Assembly (NCBI GenBank): GCA_024400275.1
Contig: JAKSMY010000030.1
Coordinates: 1 to 23,722, forward strand
DNA: 23,722 bases
Origin: Paludibacteraceae bacterium
GTDB lineage: Bacteria; Bacteroidota; Bacteroidia; Bacteroidales; Paludibacteraceae
Direction of reading: 5' to 3'
The notes below the pieces were generated by a model. That model did no database searches and was not told the origin of the DNA. It was given only the letters and a program-made list of their open reading frames with translations. Each line of letters begins with the position of its first letter. Within the stretch, counting starts at the first letter, position 1. This document shows, piece by piece, positions 7,302 through 14,535 of this stretch. The position numbers and the translations under genes are program-made.

Positions 7302-8423
7302 CTATATAATCGATTTAATGGCGTTGATAAAGGTGTAACACTCCTGTTGCGTAATGCATAGAGGCGGCAATAGGCGAATGACATTCATACCCGCAGAGCC
7401 GGTGATGATGTGTTTGTCGTATAGCAGTTTTTGCCGGATAGGTGCTACGGGTTCACGGAATTCGATGCCTAACATGAGACCTTTTCCCCGTACTTCCTTA
7501 ATACGCGGAGAGGCAGGTATATGTTCTTTCAGAAATTCGCCCATTTGTTTGGCATTGTCCATCAGTTTGTCTTCCTCTAACACGTCCAACACACTCAAAG
7601 CGGCTGCCGTCAGCAGAGGGCTTCCGCCTAATGTGGTCCCCAAACGTCCTTTTACCGCTTCAAACTGGGGTGCAATCATTACTCCGGCGCAGGGCAGTCC
7701 GTTAGCCATCGGTTTGCCGATACAAATCAAATCAGGGTGCAGCCCCATCCATTGGTGAGCGAAGAACTTGCCCGTCCGTCCAAAGCCTGTCTGTATCTCG
7801 TCCATAATAATCATTGTTCCGTTTTGGCGGCATAAGGTCTCCATTGCCTGCATGAAATCAAGAGACGGCGTGTGTACACCGCCTGTTCCTTGTATAGGTT
7901 CGATAATGACGGCTGCCACTTTTTGCGTCTCCAGTTCTTTGGTCAGTGTAGCCGTATCGTTGATATCGGCAAAGATGACTTTGTGGACACGGTTGAACAG
8001 GGACGATATGGAAGGATTATCCGTTACGGCGGCAGCACCGGATGTACGCCCGTGATAGCCGCGCTTGAACGCCAATACACGCTGGCGGCCGGTGTGGAAA
8101 GATGCCAATTTGAGTGCATTTTCCACAGCCTCTGCTCCGGATGTGCACATAAACAGGGAGTAATTGTCGTACCCTGTCGTTTTGCCCAATCGTTGTGCTA
8201 ACTTGTCTTGCAACGGATTATTGAAAGAGTTGCTGCTATAGGTTAACTGTTGCAGTTGGTCGGTCACAGCCTTTATGTATTTGGGGTGGCTGTGACCGAT
8301 ATTCATCACAGCGTTACCGGCATACATATCCAGATATTCCTGACCCTTGTCATCTGTAATCGTGCACCCTTTGGCAGATTTGGGAGTGACATTAAACAAA
8401 CTGTAAACATTAAATAAATCCAT
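7302..8423 (-). CDS. argD: Class III aminotransferase, acetyl/succinylornithine type
   Basis: The 373-residue product has the length and motifs of ArgD: FMCTSGAEAVENALKLA (PLP phosphate binding), FKRGYHGRTSGA, IIEPIQGTGGV, the ring-binding Asp208 in MDEIQTGFGRTGKFF, and the internal aldimine Lys237 in CIGKPMANGLP. It would transfer the amino group between glutamate and N-acyl-glutamate semialdehyde in arginine synthesis; Bacteroidota commonly use succinylated intermediates, so a succinylornithine substrate is possible. No other arg gene is nearby, and ornithine or other omega-amino acid transaminase activity cannot be excluded. It lies 18 bases after rlmN and one base before the M20 peptidase. 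Confidence 0.85.
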   Translation of the reverse strand: MDLFNVYSLFNVTPKSAKGCTITDDKGQEYLDMYAGNAVMNIGHSHPKYIKAVTDQLQQLTYSSNSFNNPLQDKLAQRLGKTTGYDNYSLFMCTSGAEAVENALKLASFHTGRQRVLAFKRGYHGRTSGAAAVTDNPSISSLFNRVHKVIFADINDTATLTKELETQKVAAVIIEPIQGTGGVHTPSLDFMQAMETLCRQNGTMIIMDEIQTGFGRTGKFFAHQWMGLHPDLICIGKPMANGLPCAGVMIAPQFEAVKGRLGTTLGGSPLLTAAALSVLDVLEEDKLMDNAKQMGEFLKEHIPASPRIKEVRGKGLMLGIEFREPVAPIRQKLLYDKHIITGSAGMNVIRLLPPLCITQQECYTFINAIKSII

Positions 8424-8441
8424 AATTGTATTGTGTATGTA

Positions 8442-9476
8442 TTATAAGCGATTTATAGGTTCTTTGGCAGCGGTGAGGCTGTTGACCAACATTCCGCAAG
8501 CGGCTAAGATGTCTTCGCCGCGTGATTTGCGAATAGTTGTTGTAACGCCTTTTTCCGTTAAGTATGTTGCCAGCCATTGCATTTGCTGCTCGTCGGAAGC
8601 GGGAAAGTCGGCTTGTCCTCCGTCGTGGTAGCGAATCAGGTTGATTCGGCATTCCAGTCCTTTCAGCAAACGTATCAATTCATTGGCGTGTTTAGGTGTA
8701 TCGTTGATTCCGCCCCAGCAGATATATTCAAAAGATACGCGCCGCTGATGAGAGAAATCGTATTTCTTTAACAACTCGATGACTTTGTTTATCGCATACG
8801 CGCGCTCGGCGGGCATGATTTGTTCTCTTTCTACATGGAACGGATTATGTAGCGAGATAGCCAGATGACAATCGCTTTCGTCCAAATAGCGTTTCAAGCC
8901 CGGTAACAGTCCCACTGAACTGACGGTGATGCGTTTGGGAGACCAGGCAGGACCATAGTCGGCTGTCATAATATCCAGGAAACGCAACACATTGTCCAAG
9001 TTATCCATCGGTTCTCCTTCGCCCATCAGTACGATGTTGGTCAGTTGTGCGCTTTCAGGAATGGAAAAGACCTGGTTAAGTATATCTGCCGCTGACAGTT
9101 GCCCCTGAAAACCCAATGTACCTGTCATGCAGAACTTGCATTTCATTTTGCACCCCGCCTGTGTGCTGACACAAAGAGTTGCTCTGTCTTCTTCAGGAAT
9201 AAAAACGCTCTCGATATAGTTTGCCGCTACTTGGAACAGGTATTTCTTTGTGCCGTCTTTTGATACGGCTTCTTTCTCGGGGCTGTGCCGCCCTGTTTGG
9301 TAATGTGCTTTTAATGCTTCCCTGCCTTTGAGGGATATATCGGTCATCTCATCAATAGACGAAACACGGCGAACGTACAGCCAGTTGGCTAACTGCTTAC
9401 CGGTATATTTGGGTAAGCCGCATTGTTCTGCTATGGCTTGCAGTTCTGTTAATGTTTTGCCTAAGAGAATATCCAT
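8442..9476 (-). CDS. rlmN: 23S rRNA (adenine2503-C2)-methyltransferase RlmN
   Basis: A radical-SAM enzyme that methylates C2 of A2503 in 23S rRNA and A37 in some tRNAs. The 344-residue product has the cluster motif Cys109-x3-Cys113-x2-Cys116 within TQAGCKMKCKFCMTG, the SAM-binding LMGEGEPMDN, ISLH and the C-terminal RGEDILAACGML with the methyl-carrying Cys typical of RlmN/Cfr. Cfr resistance enzymes share this, but the chromosomal housekeeping context favours RlmN. I use the ATG at 9474-9476; a TTG one codon upstream is the only alternative and lies in the 3-base gap after the DUF4293 stop, so translational coupling is likely. Confidence 0.95.
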   Translation of the reverse strand: MDILLGKTLTELQAIAEQCGLPKYTGKQLANWLYVRRVSSIDEMTDISLKGREALKAHYQTGRHSPEKEAVSKDGTKKYLFQVAANYIESVFIPEEDRATLCVSTQAGCKMKCKFCMTGTLGFQGQLSAADILNQVFSIPESAQLTNIVLMGEGEPMDNLDNVLRFLDIMTADYGPAWSPKRITVSSVGLLPGLKRYLDESDCHLAISLHNPFHVEREQIMPAERAYAINKVIELLKKYDFSHQRRVSFEYICWGGINDTPKHANELIRLLKGLECRINLIRYHDGGQADFPASDEQQMQWLATYLTEKGVTTTIRKSRGEDILAACGMLVNSLTAAKEPINRL

Positions 9477-9479
9477 CAA

Positions 9480-9992
9480 TTATCGAATACGATCAGCAGC
9501 ACGTACTTTCATCTCGTCTTGCAGAATGAGCCGTGTTGCACCCAATGTTAGTATAAAACATATCAGAGGAATACAAATAGCAAAGCAAACGTCCCAATCC
9601 AATGTGAGGGAGTCTAATTTGGCGATAGCATGACGTGCCATCCATGTATATCCTGCCAAAATGGCGTAGTAGCCCAGGCACAACATAGCCAGGAATATAT
9701 TTAGGCGTGCTTGCAAGAGGCGTTTCTTATACAGGAAAATATCCACCAATGCCAAGAGGGGAATGAGTGCAGTAGTAATCAGCAACCATAACGTGCTTGG
9801 AAAATGCATGGCGGGTAGTTCCATATATGTCAATTCGGGAGTCATTTCTTCCAATCCGATGGCACTCAAATAGAACATACGCTGTACGGAACAATACTCC
9901 GGTGTTGTCAGTTGAAGAACAGAGGAGAAACAAAGGATAACACCTAAGATAACGATTACCAGTAGGTACAAGGTTTGGCGGCGTTGAATCAT
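9480..9992 (-). CDS. DUF4293 family membrane protein
   Basis: The 170-residue product has four predicted membrane helices (about residues 7-24, 66-86, 95-115 and 132-153). Two signatures fit the Bacteroidota DUF4293 family: MIQRRQTLYLL at the start and the charged end DEMKVRAADRIR. The function of the family is unknown. The ATG overlaps the stop of the upstream acetyltransferase (ATGA), and rlmN begins three bases after its stop, so it is part of the minus-strand operon. Confidence 0.85.
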   Translation of the reverse strand: MIQRRQTLYLLVIVILGVILCFSSVLQLTTPEYCSVQRMFYLSAIGLEEMTPELTYMELPAMHFPSTLWLLITTALIPLLALVDIFLYKKRLLQARLNIFLAMLCLGYYAILAGYTWMARHAIAKLDSLTLDWDVCFAICIPLICFILTLGATRLILQDEMKVRAADRIR

Positions 9993-10612
9993 AATAGTTG
10001 GACTTTATTGTTGGTTAATTGATATTTTTCTCCGGTAGCAGGGCAGGTGGCAAAGCCTTGCTCGTCGAATTGCAGTTTTTCGCCGTGTCGGCTTACCCAG
10101 CCGATGCGTCGTGCCGGATTACCGGCCATTAAGGCATAATCGGGTACATCTTTTGTTACCACCGATCCGGCACCGATTAGGCAGTACTGCCCTAAACTGT
10201 GTCCGCAGACGATAGTGGCGTTGGCACCCACGGAGGCTCCTTGGTGGATTATAGTGGCGCGGTACTCGTCTTTGCGAGATACGGCGGAACGAGGGTTGAT
10301 GACGTTGGTAAATACCATGCTCGGACCCAAAAAGACATCGTCTTCGCAACGCACACCCGTATAGACGGATACGTTGTTCTGTATCTTACAGTTACGTCCC
10401 AATATAACGTCAGGCGAGATAACCACGTTTTGACCGATGTTGCAGTTTTCTCCTATCACGCAATTGGACATGATGTGTGAGAAATGCCATATTTTGGTGC
10501 CGTTGCCTATTTGGCAACCGTCATCTACGTAAGATGACTCGTGACACCCCCACACCCCCTCATTGAGGGGGCTATTGTGCAAAATCATTCCATTGCTGTT
10601 TTGTTGATTCAT
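9989..10612 (-). CDS. Left-handed beta-helix sugar N-acetyltransferase (WbpD/WlbB-like) with repeat-derived N-terminus
   Basis: The 207-residue product matches the hexapeptide acetyltransferases that acetylate UDP-2-acetamido-3-amino-glucuronate for surface polysaccharide. Seen: VDDGCQIGNGTKIWHFSHI, IQNNVSVYTGV, FLGPSMVFTNVINPRS with the catalytic-type Asn-Pro-Arg segment, KDEYRATIIHQGASVGANATIVCG, and GAGSVVTKDVPDYALMAGNPAR. The conserved domain starts at about residue 25. The first 24 residues are read out of a G/C-rich palindromic repeat (10542-10572) and the sequence next to it. A start at 10612 overlaps the DUF559 stop (ATGA); Met9 is an alternative start, also inside the inserted unit. 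No other polysaccharide gene is nearby. Confidence 0.88.
   Translation of the reverse strand: MNQQNSNGMILHNSPLNEGVWGCHESSYVDDGCQIGNGTKIWHFSHIMSNCVIGENCNIGQNVVISPDVILGRNCKIQNNVSVYTGVRCEDDVFLGPSMVFTNVINPRSAVSRKDEYRATIIHQGASVGANATIVCGHSLGQYCLIGAGSVVTKDVPDYALMAGNPARRIGWVSRHGEKLQFDEQGFATCPATGEKYQLTNNKVQLL
10542..10572 (+). repeat. G/C-rich palindromic element, copy 2 (inside a gene)
   Basis: TGACACCCCCACA plus a perfect 17-base palindrome, CCCCCTCATTGAGGGGG. It lies within the acetyltransferase reading frame and encodes part of its first 24 residues (PLNEGVWGCH). It is opposite in orientation to the copy at 11016-11045. Confidence 0.85.
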
Positions 10613-11001
10613 ATATTTTCGTTATTTATTTTATACAAAATCGCTTTGATTTTACGTTCCACCTCCGCAGAGTCAACCATAACTTCCCTATTATCGAAGC
10701 GGATAACTGTAAATCCCAAGTTTTCTAACTGTTGTGTACGCTGTGCATCTTCTATCTTTTGAACCTCGGTATAGTGATAGTCTCCATCTACTTCAATAAT
10801 TAATTTTTTTGCAAAACACACAAAATCTACTATATATTGATTAATTATGTATTGCCTTCTGAATAGTACACCCAACTTACGTTTTCTCAGTAGTTCCCAC
10901 ATACATTTTTCGGCCTCGGTGGGAAATTGTTTCATTCTGTGTGCATCTTCTTTCAGTAGAGTATATATTCCCGGATCGGCGTAGTTAATCTTGCTTATCA
11001 T
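10609..11001 (-). CDS. DUF559 endonuclease-fold protein
   Basis: The 130-residue product has the DUF559 pattern, a Vsr/PD-(D/E)xK-like nuclease fold: an N-terminal helix with PTEAEKCMWELLRKRKLG, then FRRQYIINQYIVDFVC with Asp59, LIIEVDGDYHY with Glu70 and Asp72, a DAQRTQQLENLGFTVIRF block and the closing NREV. These acidic residues are the expected metal ligands, so it is probably an active DNA-cutting enzyme, though no biological role is established for most of the family. The ATG at 10999-11001 is preferred; a longer in-frame reading runs antisense through rseP and through the repeat. Inverted repeat copies flank it on both sides. The stop overlaps the start of the acetyltransferase. Confidence 0.85.
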   Translation of the reverse strand: MISKINYADPGIYTLLKEDAHRMKQFPTEAEKCMWELLRKRKLGVLFRRQYIINQYIVDFVCFAKKLIIEVDGDYHYTEVQKIEDAQRTQQLENLGFTVIRFDNREVMVDSAEVERKIKAILYKINNENI

Positions 11002-11015
11002 ACTCTTTTCTACAT

Positions 11016-11045
11016 CCCCCTTACAGAGGGGGCTTGGGGGTGTCA
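11016..11045 (-). repeat. G/C-rich palindromic element, copy 3 (rseP stop)
   Basis: On the minus strand: TGACACCCCCAAG followed by the stem CCCCCT-CTGTA-AGGGGG. The TGA is the stop codon of rseP. It is the right end of the proposed DUF559 unit; the partner end (copy 2) is at 10542-10572. Confidence 0.8.
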
Positions 11046-12491
11046 GAAGAATAATTTTAATATATCGTTTCCGTTCGCGAAAATCAACAGTGCCAACAGC
11101 AACCACATTCCTATTTCGTTTGCTTTTTCCAAGAATTTGTCTCCCGGCTTCTTGCCTGTCAGCATTTCGTATAGCAGGAAAAGAATATATCCGCCGTCCA
11201 ATGCCGGAATAGGCAGGAAATTCATAAATGCTAAAATCAAACTTAGGAAGGCGGTCATATACCAGAATCCGTACCAACTCCATACATTGGGGAACATCGA
11301 ACCGATGGCACCGAATCCGCCTAACGATTGGGCACCCTCTTTGGTGAACACTAATTTGAATTGCTTGACATACGCCACTAATATATCCCACCCGTGACGT
11401 ATGCCCGCCGGAATAGACTGGAAGAACGTATATGCCGTGTGCTCAACGTCAAAATAATGCGTCGGACCGAACGGAACCACTCCTATCTGGCAGCGGTCGC
11501 CGATAAAAATTGACAATTCCACTCTGCCTGTATCTCTACCGATTGTTATCGGGCAGTCTTCACACGGATGCTTGCGGATTTCCTGCATCGCCATAGCGAT
11601 ACAGGGTGTCGGAACACCGGCAACAGCCACGATAGTATCGCCTTTCAGCACTCCTGCCTGCTCTGCCAAATCTCCCGCGATGGCGGTATCTACCACAAAC
11701 GGAATATACTCGCTCACCAAAACGAAACGGGATTTTTGATAAGACTTGTCAGCATGCTGTTTCTGCCGTTCCTTACGGTCAAACTCGTTTTGCAGAGCCA
11801 GGTAGCGTTTACCCAAATCGTCCGGCATCGTCAGCGAAACCGTATCCGTTCCACGAAGGACCTGAACATCTTTTCGGCCTTCCAAAATTATCCATCGCAC
11901 TACATCGCTCAAGTCCTGCGGCTCTTCCCCGTTGATGGCAAGTATTTTGTCTTGCTGTTGAAATCCCTCGTTTTCCAATATCTCGGCGTAGTACAGACCT
12001 GTCGTCACATTACGCAGGGGCAGCACGTCTGTTCCCCATATATACAGCAACTGCCCGAAGATAATCAAGGCGGCGATGAAATTGACTAAAATACCGCCGA
12101 TGATTATGCACATGCGTTGCCATACGTTCTTGCTTCTGAATTCCCACGGCTGCGGCTCTGTTTGGGCTATTTGTTCTGCGTTGTGTGTCTCGTCCACCAT
12201 TCCGGCTATAGCGCAGTAGCCGCCAAAAGGAATCCAACCGATACCCCATTCCGTATTGTCGGGGTGTTGATTCCACTCGTCGTCGCTTTTCTCGTCCGTT
12301 GTGGGCTGGAAAAAACGGAAATGCCATTTGCCGTCAAAGTATTTGGCTTTGAGCAGTGAGAATTTCCAGTCGAAGAACATGTAGAATTTCTCCACGCGCA
12401 CGCCGAACAGGCGGGCGAAGGTAAAATGTCCCAACTCGTGAATGACTACGAGAAAACTGAGGGCGAGTATTAGTTGTAATGCTTGTATCAT
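11043..12491 (-). CDS. rseP: Site-2 zinc metalloprotease RseP
   Basis: An intramembrane protease of the inner membrane that releases envelope-stress signals and clears signal peptides. The 482-residue product has the zinc site His18-Glu19-x2-His22 in VIHELGHF, a second metal ligand Asp432 in NFLPIPALDGG, membrane helices at both ends and next to VNFIAALIIFGQLLY, and a central region with PDZ-like segments (AGVLKGDTIVAVAG). It is about 30 residues longer than the E. coli protein. The dxr-rseP order, with 18 bases between, is common in bacteria. The C-terminus looks natural, yet its TGA is the first three bases of a palindromic repeat. Confidence 0.95.
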   Translation of the reverse strand: MIQALQLILALSFLVVIHELGHFTFARLFGVRVEKFYMFFDWKFSLLKAKYFDGKWHFRFFQPTTDEKSDDEWNQHPDNTEWGIGWIPFGGYCAIAGMVDETHNAEQIAQTEPQPWEFRSKNVWQRMCIIIGGILVNFIAALIIFGQLLYIWGTDVLPLRNVTTGLYYAEILENEGFQQQDKILAINGEEPQDLSDVVRWIILEGRKDVQVLRGTDTVSLTMPDDLGKRYLALQNEFDRKERQKQHADKSYQKSRFVLVSEYIPFVVDTAIAGDLAEQAGVLKGDTIVAVAGVPTPCIAMAMQEIRKHPCEDCPITIGRDTGRVELSIFIGDRCQIGVVPFGPTHYFDVEHTAYTFFQSIPAGIRHGWDILVAYVKQFKLVFTKEGAQSLGGFGAIGSMFPNVWSWYGFWYMTAFLSLILAFMNFLPIPALDGGYILFLLYEMLTGKKPGDKFLEKANEIGMWLLLALLIFANGNDILKLFF

Positions 12492-12509
12492 CTGATTTTG
12501 GATTTTGAA

Positions 12510-13655
12510 TTATGCGATTTGCGTCAGTCGGCGTGCTTCCGCGTCCGAAGCCACATAATCTTCGTAAGTCGGTTTTTGTATATAGGTTGTTTTTGCCATC
12601 GTATTGGCTATTATGTCGGACATCTCGAGGAATCCGCATCTGCCTTCGCGGAAAGCCAGATTAGCCACCTCGTTGGCTGCATTCAGTATGCACGGCATAT
12701 TGCCCCCTTTGGAGATAGCCTCGTATGCCAGTCTCAGATTGGGGAACCGTTCCAAATCGGGCTTCTCGAAGGTCAGGTTTTTCAGTTCGGACAGATTGGC
12801 TCGCGGAAAATCACTCTCTACGCGGCACGGATAGGTCAGCGCGTATTGAATAGGTAGCCGCATATCGGGTGCGCCTAACTGGGCTTTGATGGCTCCGTCT
12901 TTGAATTGGACGGCCGAGTGAATGATGCTTTGCGGGTGTATAAGCACTTCTATCCGGTCGTAGTTAACGCCGAACAGCCACTTGGCTTCAATCACTTCAA
13001 ACCCTTTGTTCATCATGCTGGCGGAGTCAATCGTTATTTTGGCACCCATAGTCCAGTTGGGGTGTTGAAGGGCTTGTGCGGCTGTTACCGTACGCATCTG
13101 CTCCAAACTGTATGTGCGGAACGGCCCGCCGCTGGCTGTCAGCAGTATTTTGTCTATCGGATTTCGTTCTTCGCCCGCCAAACTTTGGAAGATAGCACTA
13201 TGCTCACTGTCAACAGGCAGAATAGGAGCGTGGTAACGTTGTGCCAAGTCGCAAATGATTTCGCCTGCCACTACCATCGTCTCTTTGTTCGCCAGGGCGA
13301 TGGTCTTGCCTGCTTTTATGGCCTCCATCGTGGGTTTCAGTCCTGCATAACCTACCATGGCAGCCACTACCACATCAATAGACGGCATTGTCACCATATC
13401 GGCTATAGCCTGTGCGCCTGCCCACACTTTGCAGGGTATATCCGCCAAGGCTGCTTTTAGTTCATCGTATCGGCTTTCATCGGCTATGCAGACCACTTCG
13501 GGGTGGAAGAGACGTGCCTGTTCAATCAGTTTATCTACACTGTGGTTCGCCGAGATAGCATACACCTCAAAGCGGTCAGGGTTCTGCCTCACTACATCTA
13601 AGGTTTGCGTTCCGATAGAACCTGTACTGCCTAATATTGCTATTCTTTTTATCAT
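12510..13655 (-). CDS. dxr: 1-deoxy-D-xylulose 5-phosphate reductoisomerase
   Basis: Dxr (IspC) makes 2-C-methyl-D-erythritol 4-phosphate, the committed step of the MEP isoprenoid pathway, using NADPH and a divalent metal. The 381-residue product has GSTGSIG at 9-15 (NADPH binding), the ANKETMV block (about 122-128), the metal and substrate site VDSEHSAIFQ (Asp149, Glu151), ASGGPFR, MNKGFEVIEA and the HPQSIIHS segment. Length is normal for the family. The start MIKRIAILGSTGSIG is unambiguous. A palindromic repeat fills the 52 bases between the M23 stop and this start. Confidence 0.96.
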   Translation of the reverse strand: MIKRIAILGSTGSIGTQTLDVVRQNPDRFEVYAISANHSVDKLIEQARLFHPEVVCIADESRYDELKAALADIPCKVWAGAQAIADMVTMPSIDVVVAAMVGYAGLKPTMEAIKAGKTIALANKETMVVAGEIICDLAQRYHAPILPVDSEHSAIFQSLAGEERNPIDKILLTASGGPFRTYSLEQMRTVTAAQALQHPNWTMGAKITIDSASMMNKGFEVIEAKWLFGVNYDRIEVLIHPQSIIHSAVQFKDGAIKAQLGAPDMRLPIQYALTYPCRVESDFPRANLSELKNLTFEKPDLERFPNLRLAYEAISKGGNMPCILNAANEVANLAFREGRCGFLEMSDIIANTMAKTTYIQKPTYEDYVASDAEARRLTQIA

Positions 13656-13669
13656 TTTCTTTTATACAT

Positions 13670-13710
13670 CCCCCTTATCGAGGGGGCTTGGGGGTGTTTT
13701 TGGGGTGTCA
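13670..13710 (-). repeat. G/C-rich palindromic element, copy 4 (M23 stop)
   Basis: On the minus strand TGACACCCCAAAAA is followed by a second ACACCCCCAAG and then CCCCCT-CGATA-AGGGGG, so the leading half is partly duplicated. The TGA is the stop codon of the M23 gene; dxr starts 15 bases beyond the other end. Confidence 0.8.
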
Positions 13711-14535
13711 AAATACGATTATTTCCTCCGGGTTGATGGCAACGCCGTCTTTCCATAGTTCAAGCGAGATAGGTAAGCCGTCACGTACCATTCCGAATGT
13801 TTCTCCGGCGCGTAGCACATCGCCTAACTGCTTGGTCATATACCCCACATTCCGGTATATACTGAGATAATTCGCATGTTGCAGCATAACCAGACAGGTC
13901 TGGTCATCTTCTTGTTTCACCAGTACGATTGTTCCTGCCAGTACAGCCGTCACGTTTTCTTTGTTGGGAGTTTGGATAGTTACGCCGTAATGACCTTGGG
14001 CGGGGTTAAACGGTTCTGTTACCACGCCATGTACGGGGCTGAACATCGTTATGATGGTTGATGTGTTTTGTATGTCAAACAGTTGCAGATAGTCCCGTCC
14101 TTTCTGTTCGTACTGGTCCACAAACTCTTCTGTCGCTTCGCGTTTGGCTTGCAGCAATTCCGTTTGGAAAACCAACTGCAGGGAATCGATGGGGGGTATC
14201 GAATCCGAACTGACTTCTCCGGCTGTTATGTTGCGGATGACGTCCAAGTACTGCCGTTGAAGTTGTATGACGGTAGATAAGGAATCCAGCCGTTGTGATT
14301 CGGTCATCAGTTGTTCCCGCAGGTTCTGGTTATAGCCGGGCAGGATAGAGCGAACGGGCGTGTAGATAATGGCAAAGGACAGAATGGCGACCGTTGTGGC
14401 GAACATCAGCACCAACACGATAGTCAGTCCTAAAGCCGACAGGCGGAACGACCATAGTTCATTCAGACTTTGGTCATCTACCACCGATATACGGCGACGG
14501 ATTTTTAACCTATGCCAAAACGATTGCTTCTCCAT
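13708..14535 (-). CDS. M23 (LytM-domain) family protein, probably non-catalytic
   Basis: The 275-residue product has one N-terminal membrane helix (about 34-58), a periplasmic helical stretch likely to form a coiled coil (about 70-155) and a C-terminal LytM domain. Compared with active M23 peptidases, the first zinc motif HxxxD reads GHYGVT (His182 kept, Asp replaced by Thr186), and the final HxH region reads QHANYLSIYRN (His220 kept, the second His replaced by Asn229). With two of the usual residues missing it probably does not cut peptidoglycan but may activate an amidase, as EnvC and NlpD do. The ATG at 14533-14535 shares one base with the fumarase stop; a TTG further up is less likely. 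Its stop codon lies in a palindromic repeat. Confidence 0.88.
   Translation of the reverse strand: MEKQSFWHRLKIRRRISVVDDQSLNELWSFRLSALGLTIVLVLMFATTVAILSFAIIYTPVRSILPGYNQNLREQLMTESQRLDSLSTVIQLQRQYLDVIRNITAGEVSSDSIPPIDSLQLVFQTELLQAKREATEEFVDQYEQKGRDYLQLFDIQNTSTIITMFSPVHGVVTEPFNPAQGHYGVTIQTPNKENVTAVLAGTIVLVKQEDDQTCLVMLQHANYLSIYRNVGYMTKQLGDVLRAGETFGMVRDGLPISLELWKDGVAINPEEIIVF

Larger units (their letters stand above)
10542..11045. mobile_element. DUF559 unit bounded by inverted copies of the G/C-rich palindrome
   Basis: The left end reads TGACACCCCCACA followed by the perfect palindrome CCCCCTCATTGAGGGGG. The right end reads CCCCCTTACAGAGGGGG followed by CTTGGGGGTGTCA, so both ends start TGACACCCCC facing outward, like terminal inverted repeats, with one DUF559 gene between. 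The 504-base unit lies between rseP and the acetyltransferase; its right end supplies the rseP stop codon and its left end is translated into the acetyltransferase. No target duplication is evident. That this is a mobile unit is my inference; two independent repeat insertions on either side of a resident gene would look the same. Confidence 0.5.

Noticed and set aside
8442..9476. Cfr-type antibiotic resistance methyltransferase
   Set aside because: RlmN and Cfr share the motifs, but the gene sits coupled to DUF4293 in a housekeeping operon, which favours RlmN.
11002..11391. N-terminal extension of the DUF559 gene
   Set aside because: The extra residues are read antisense through rseP and through the palindromic repeat; the ATG at 10999-11001 precedes the family domain.
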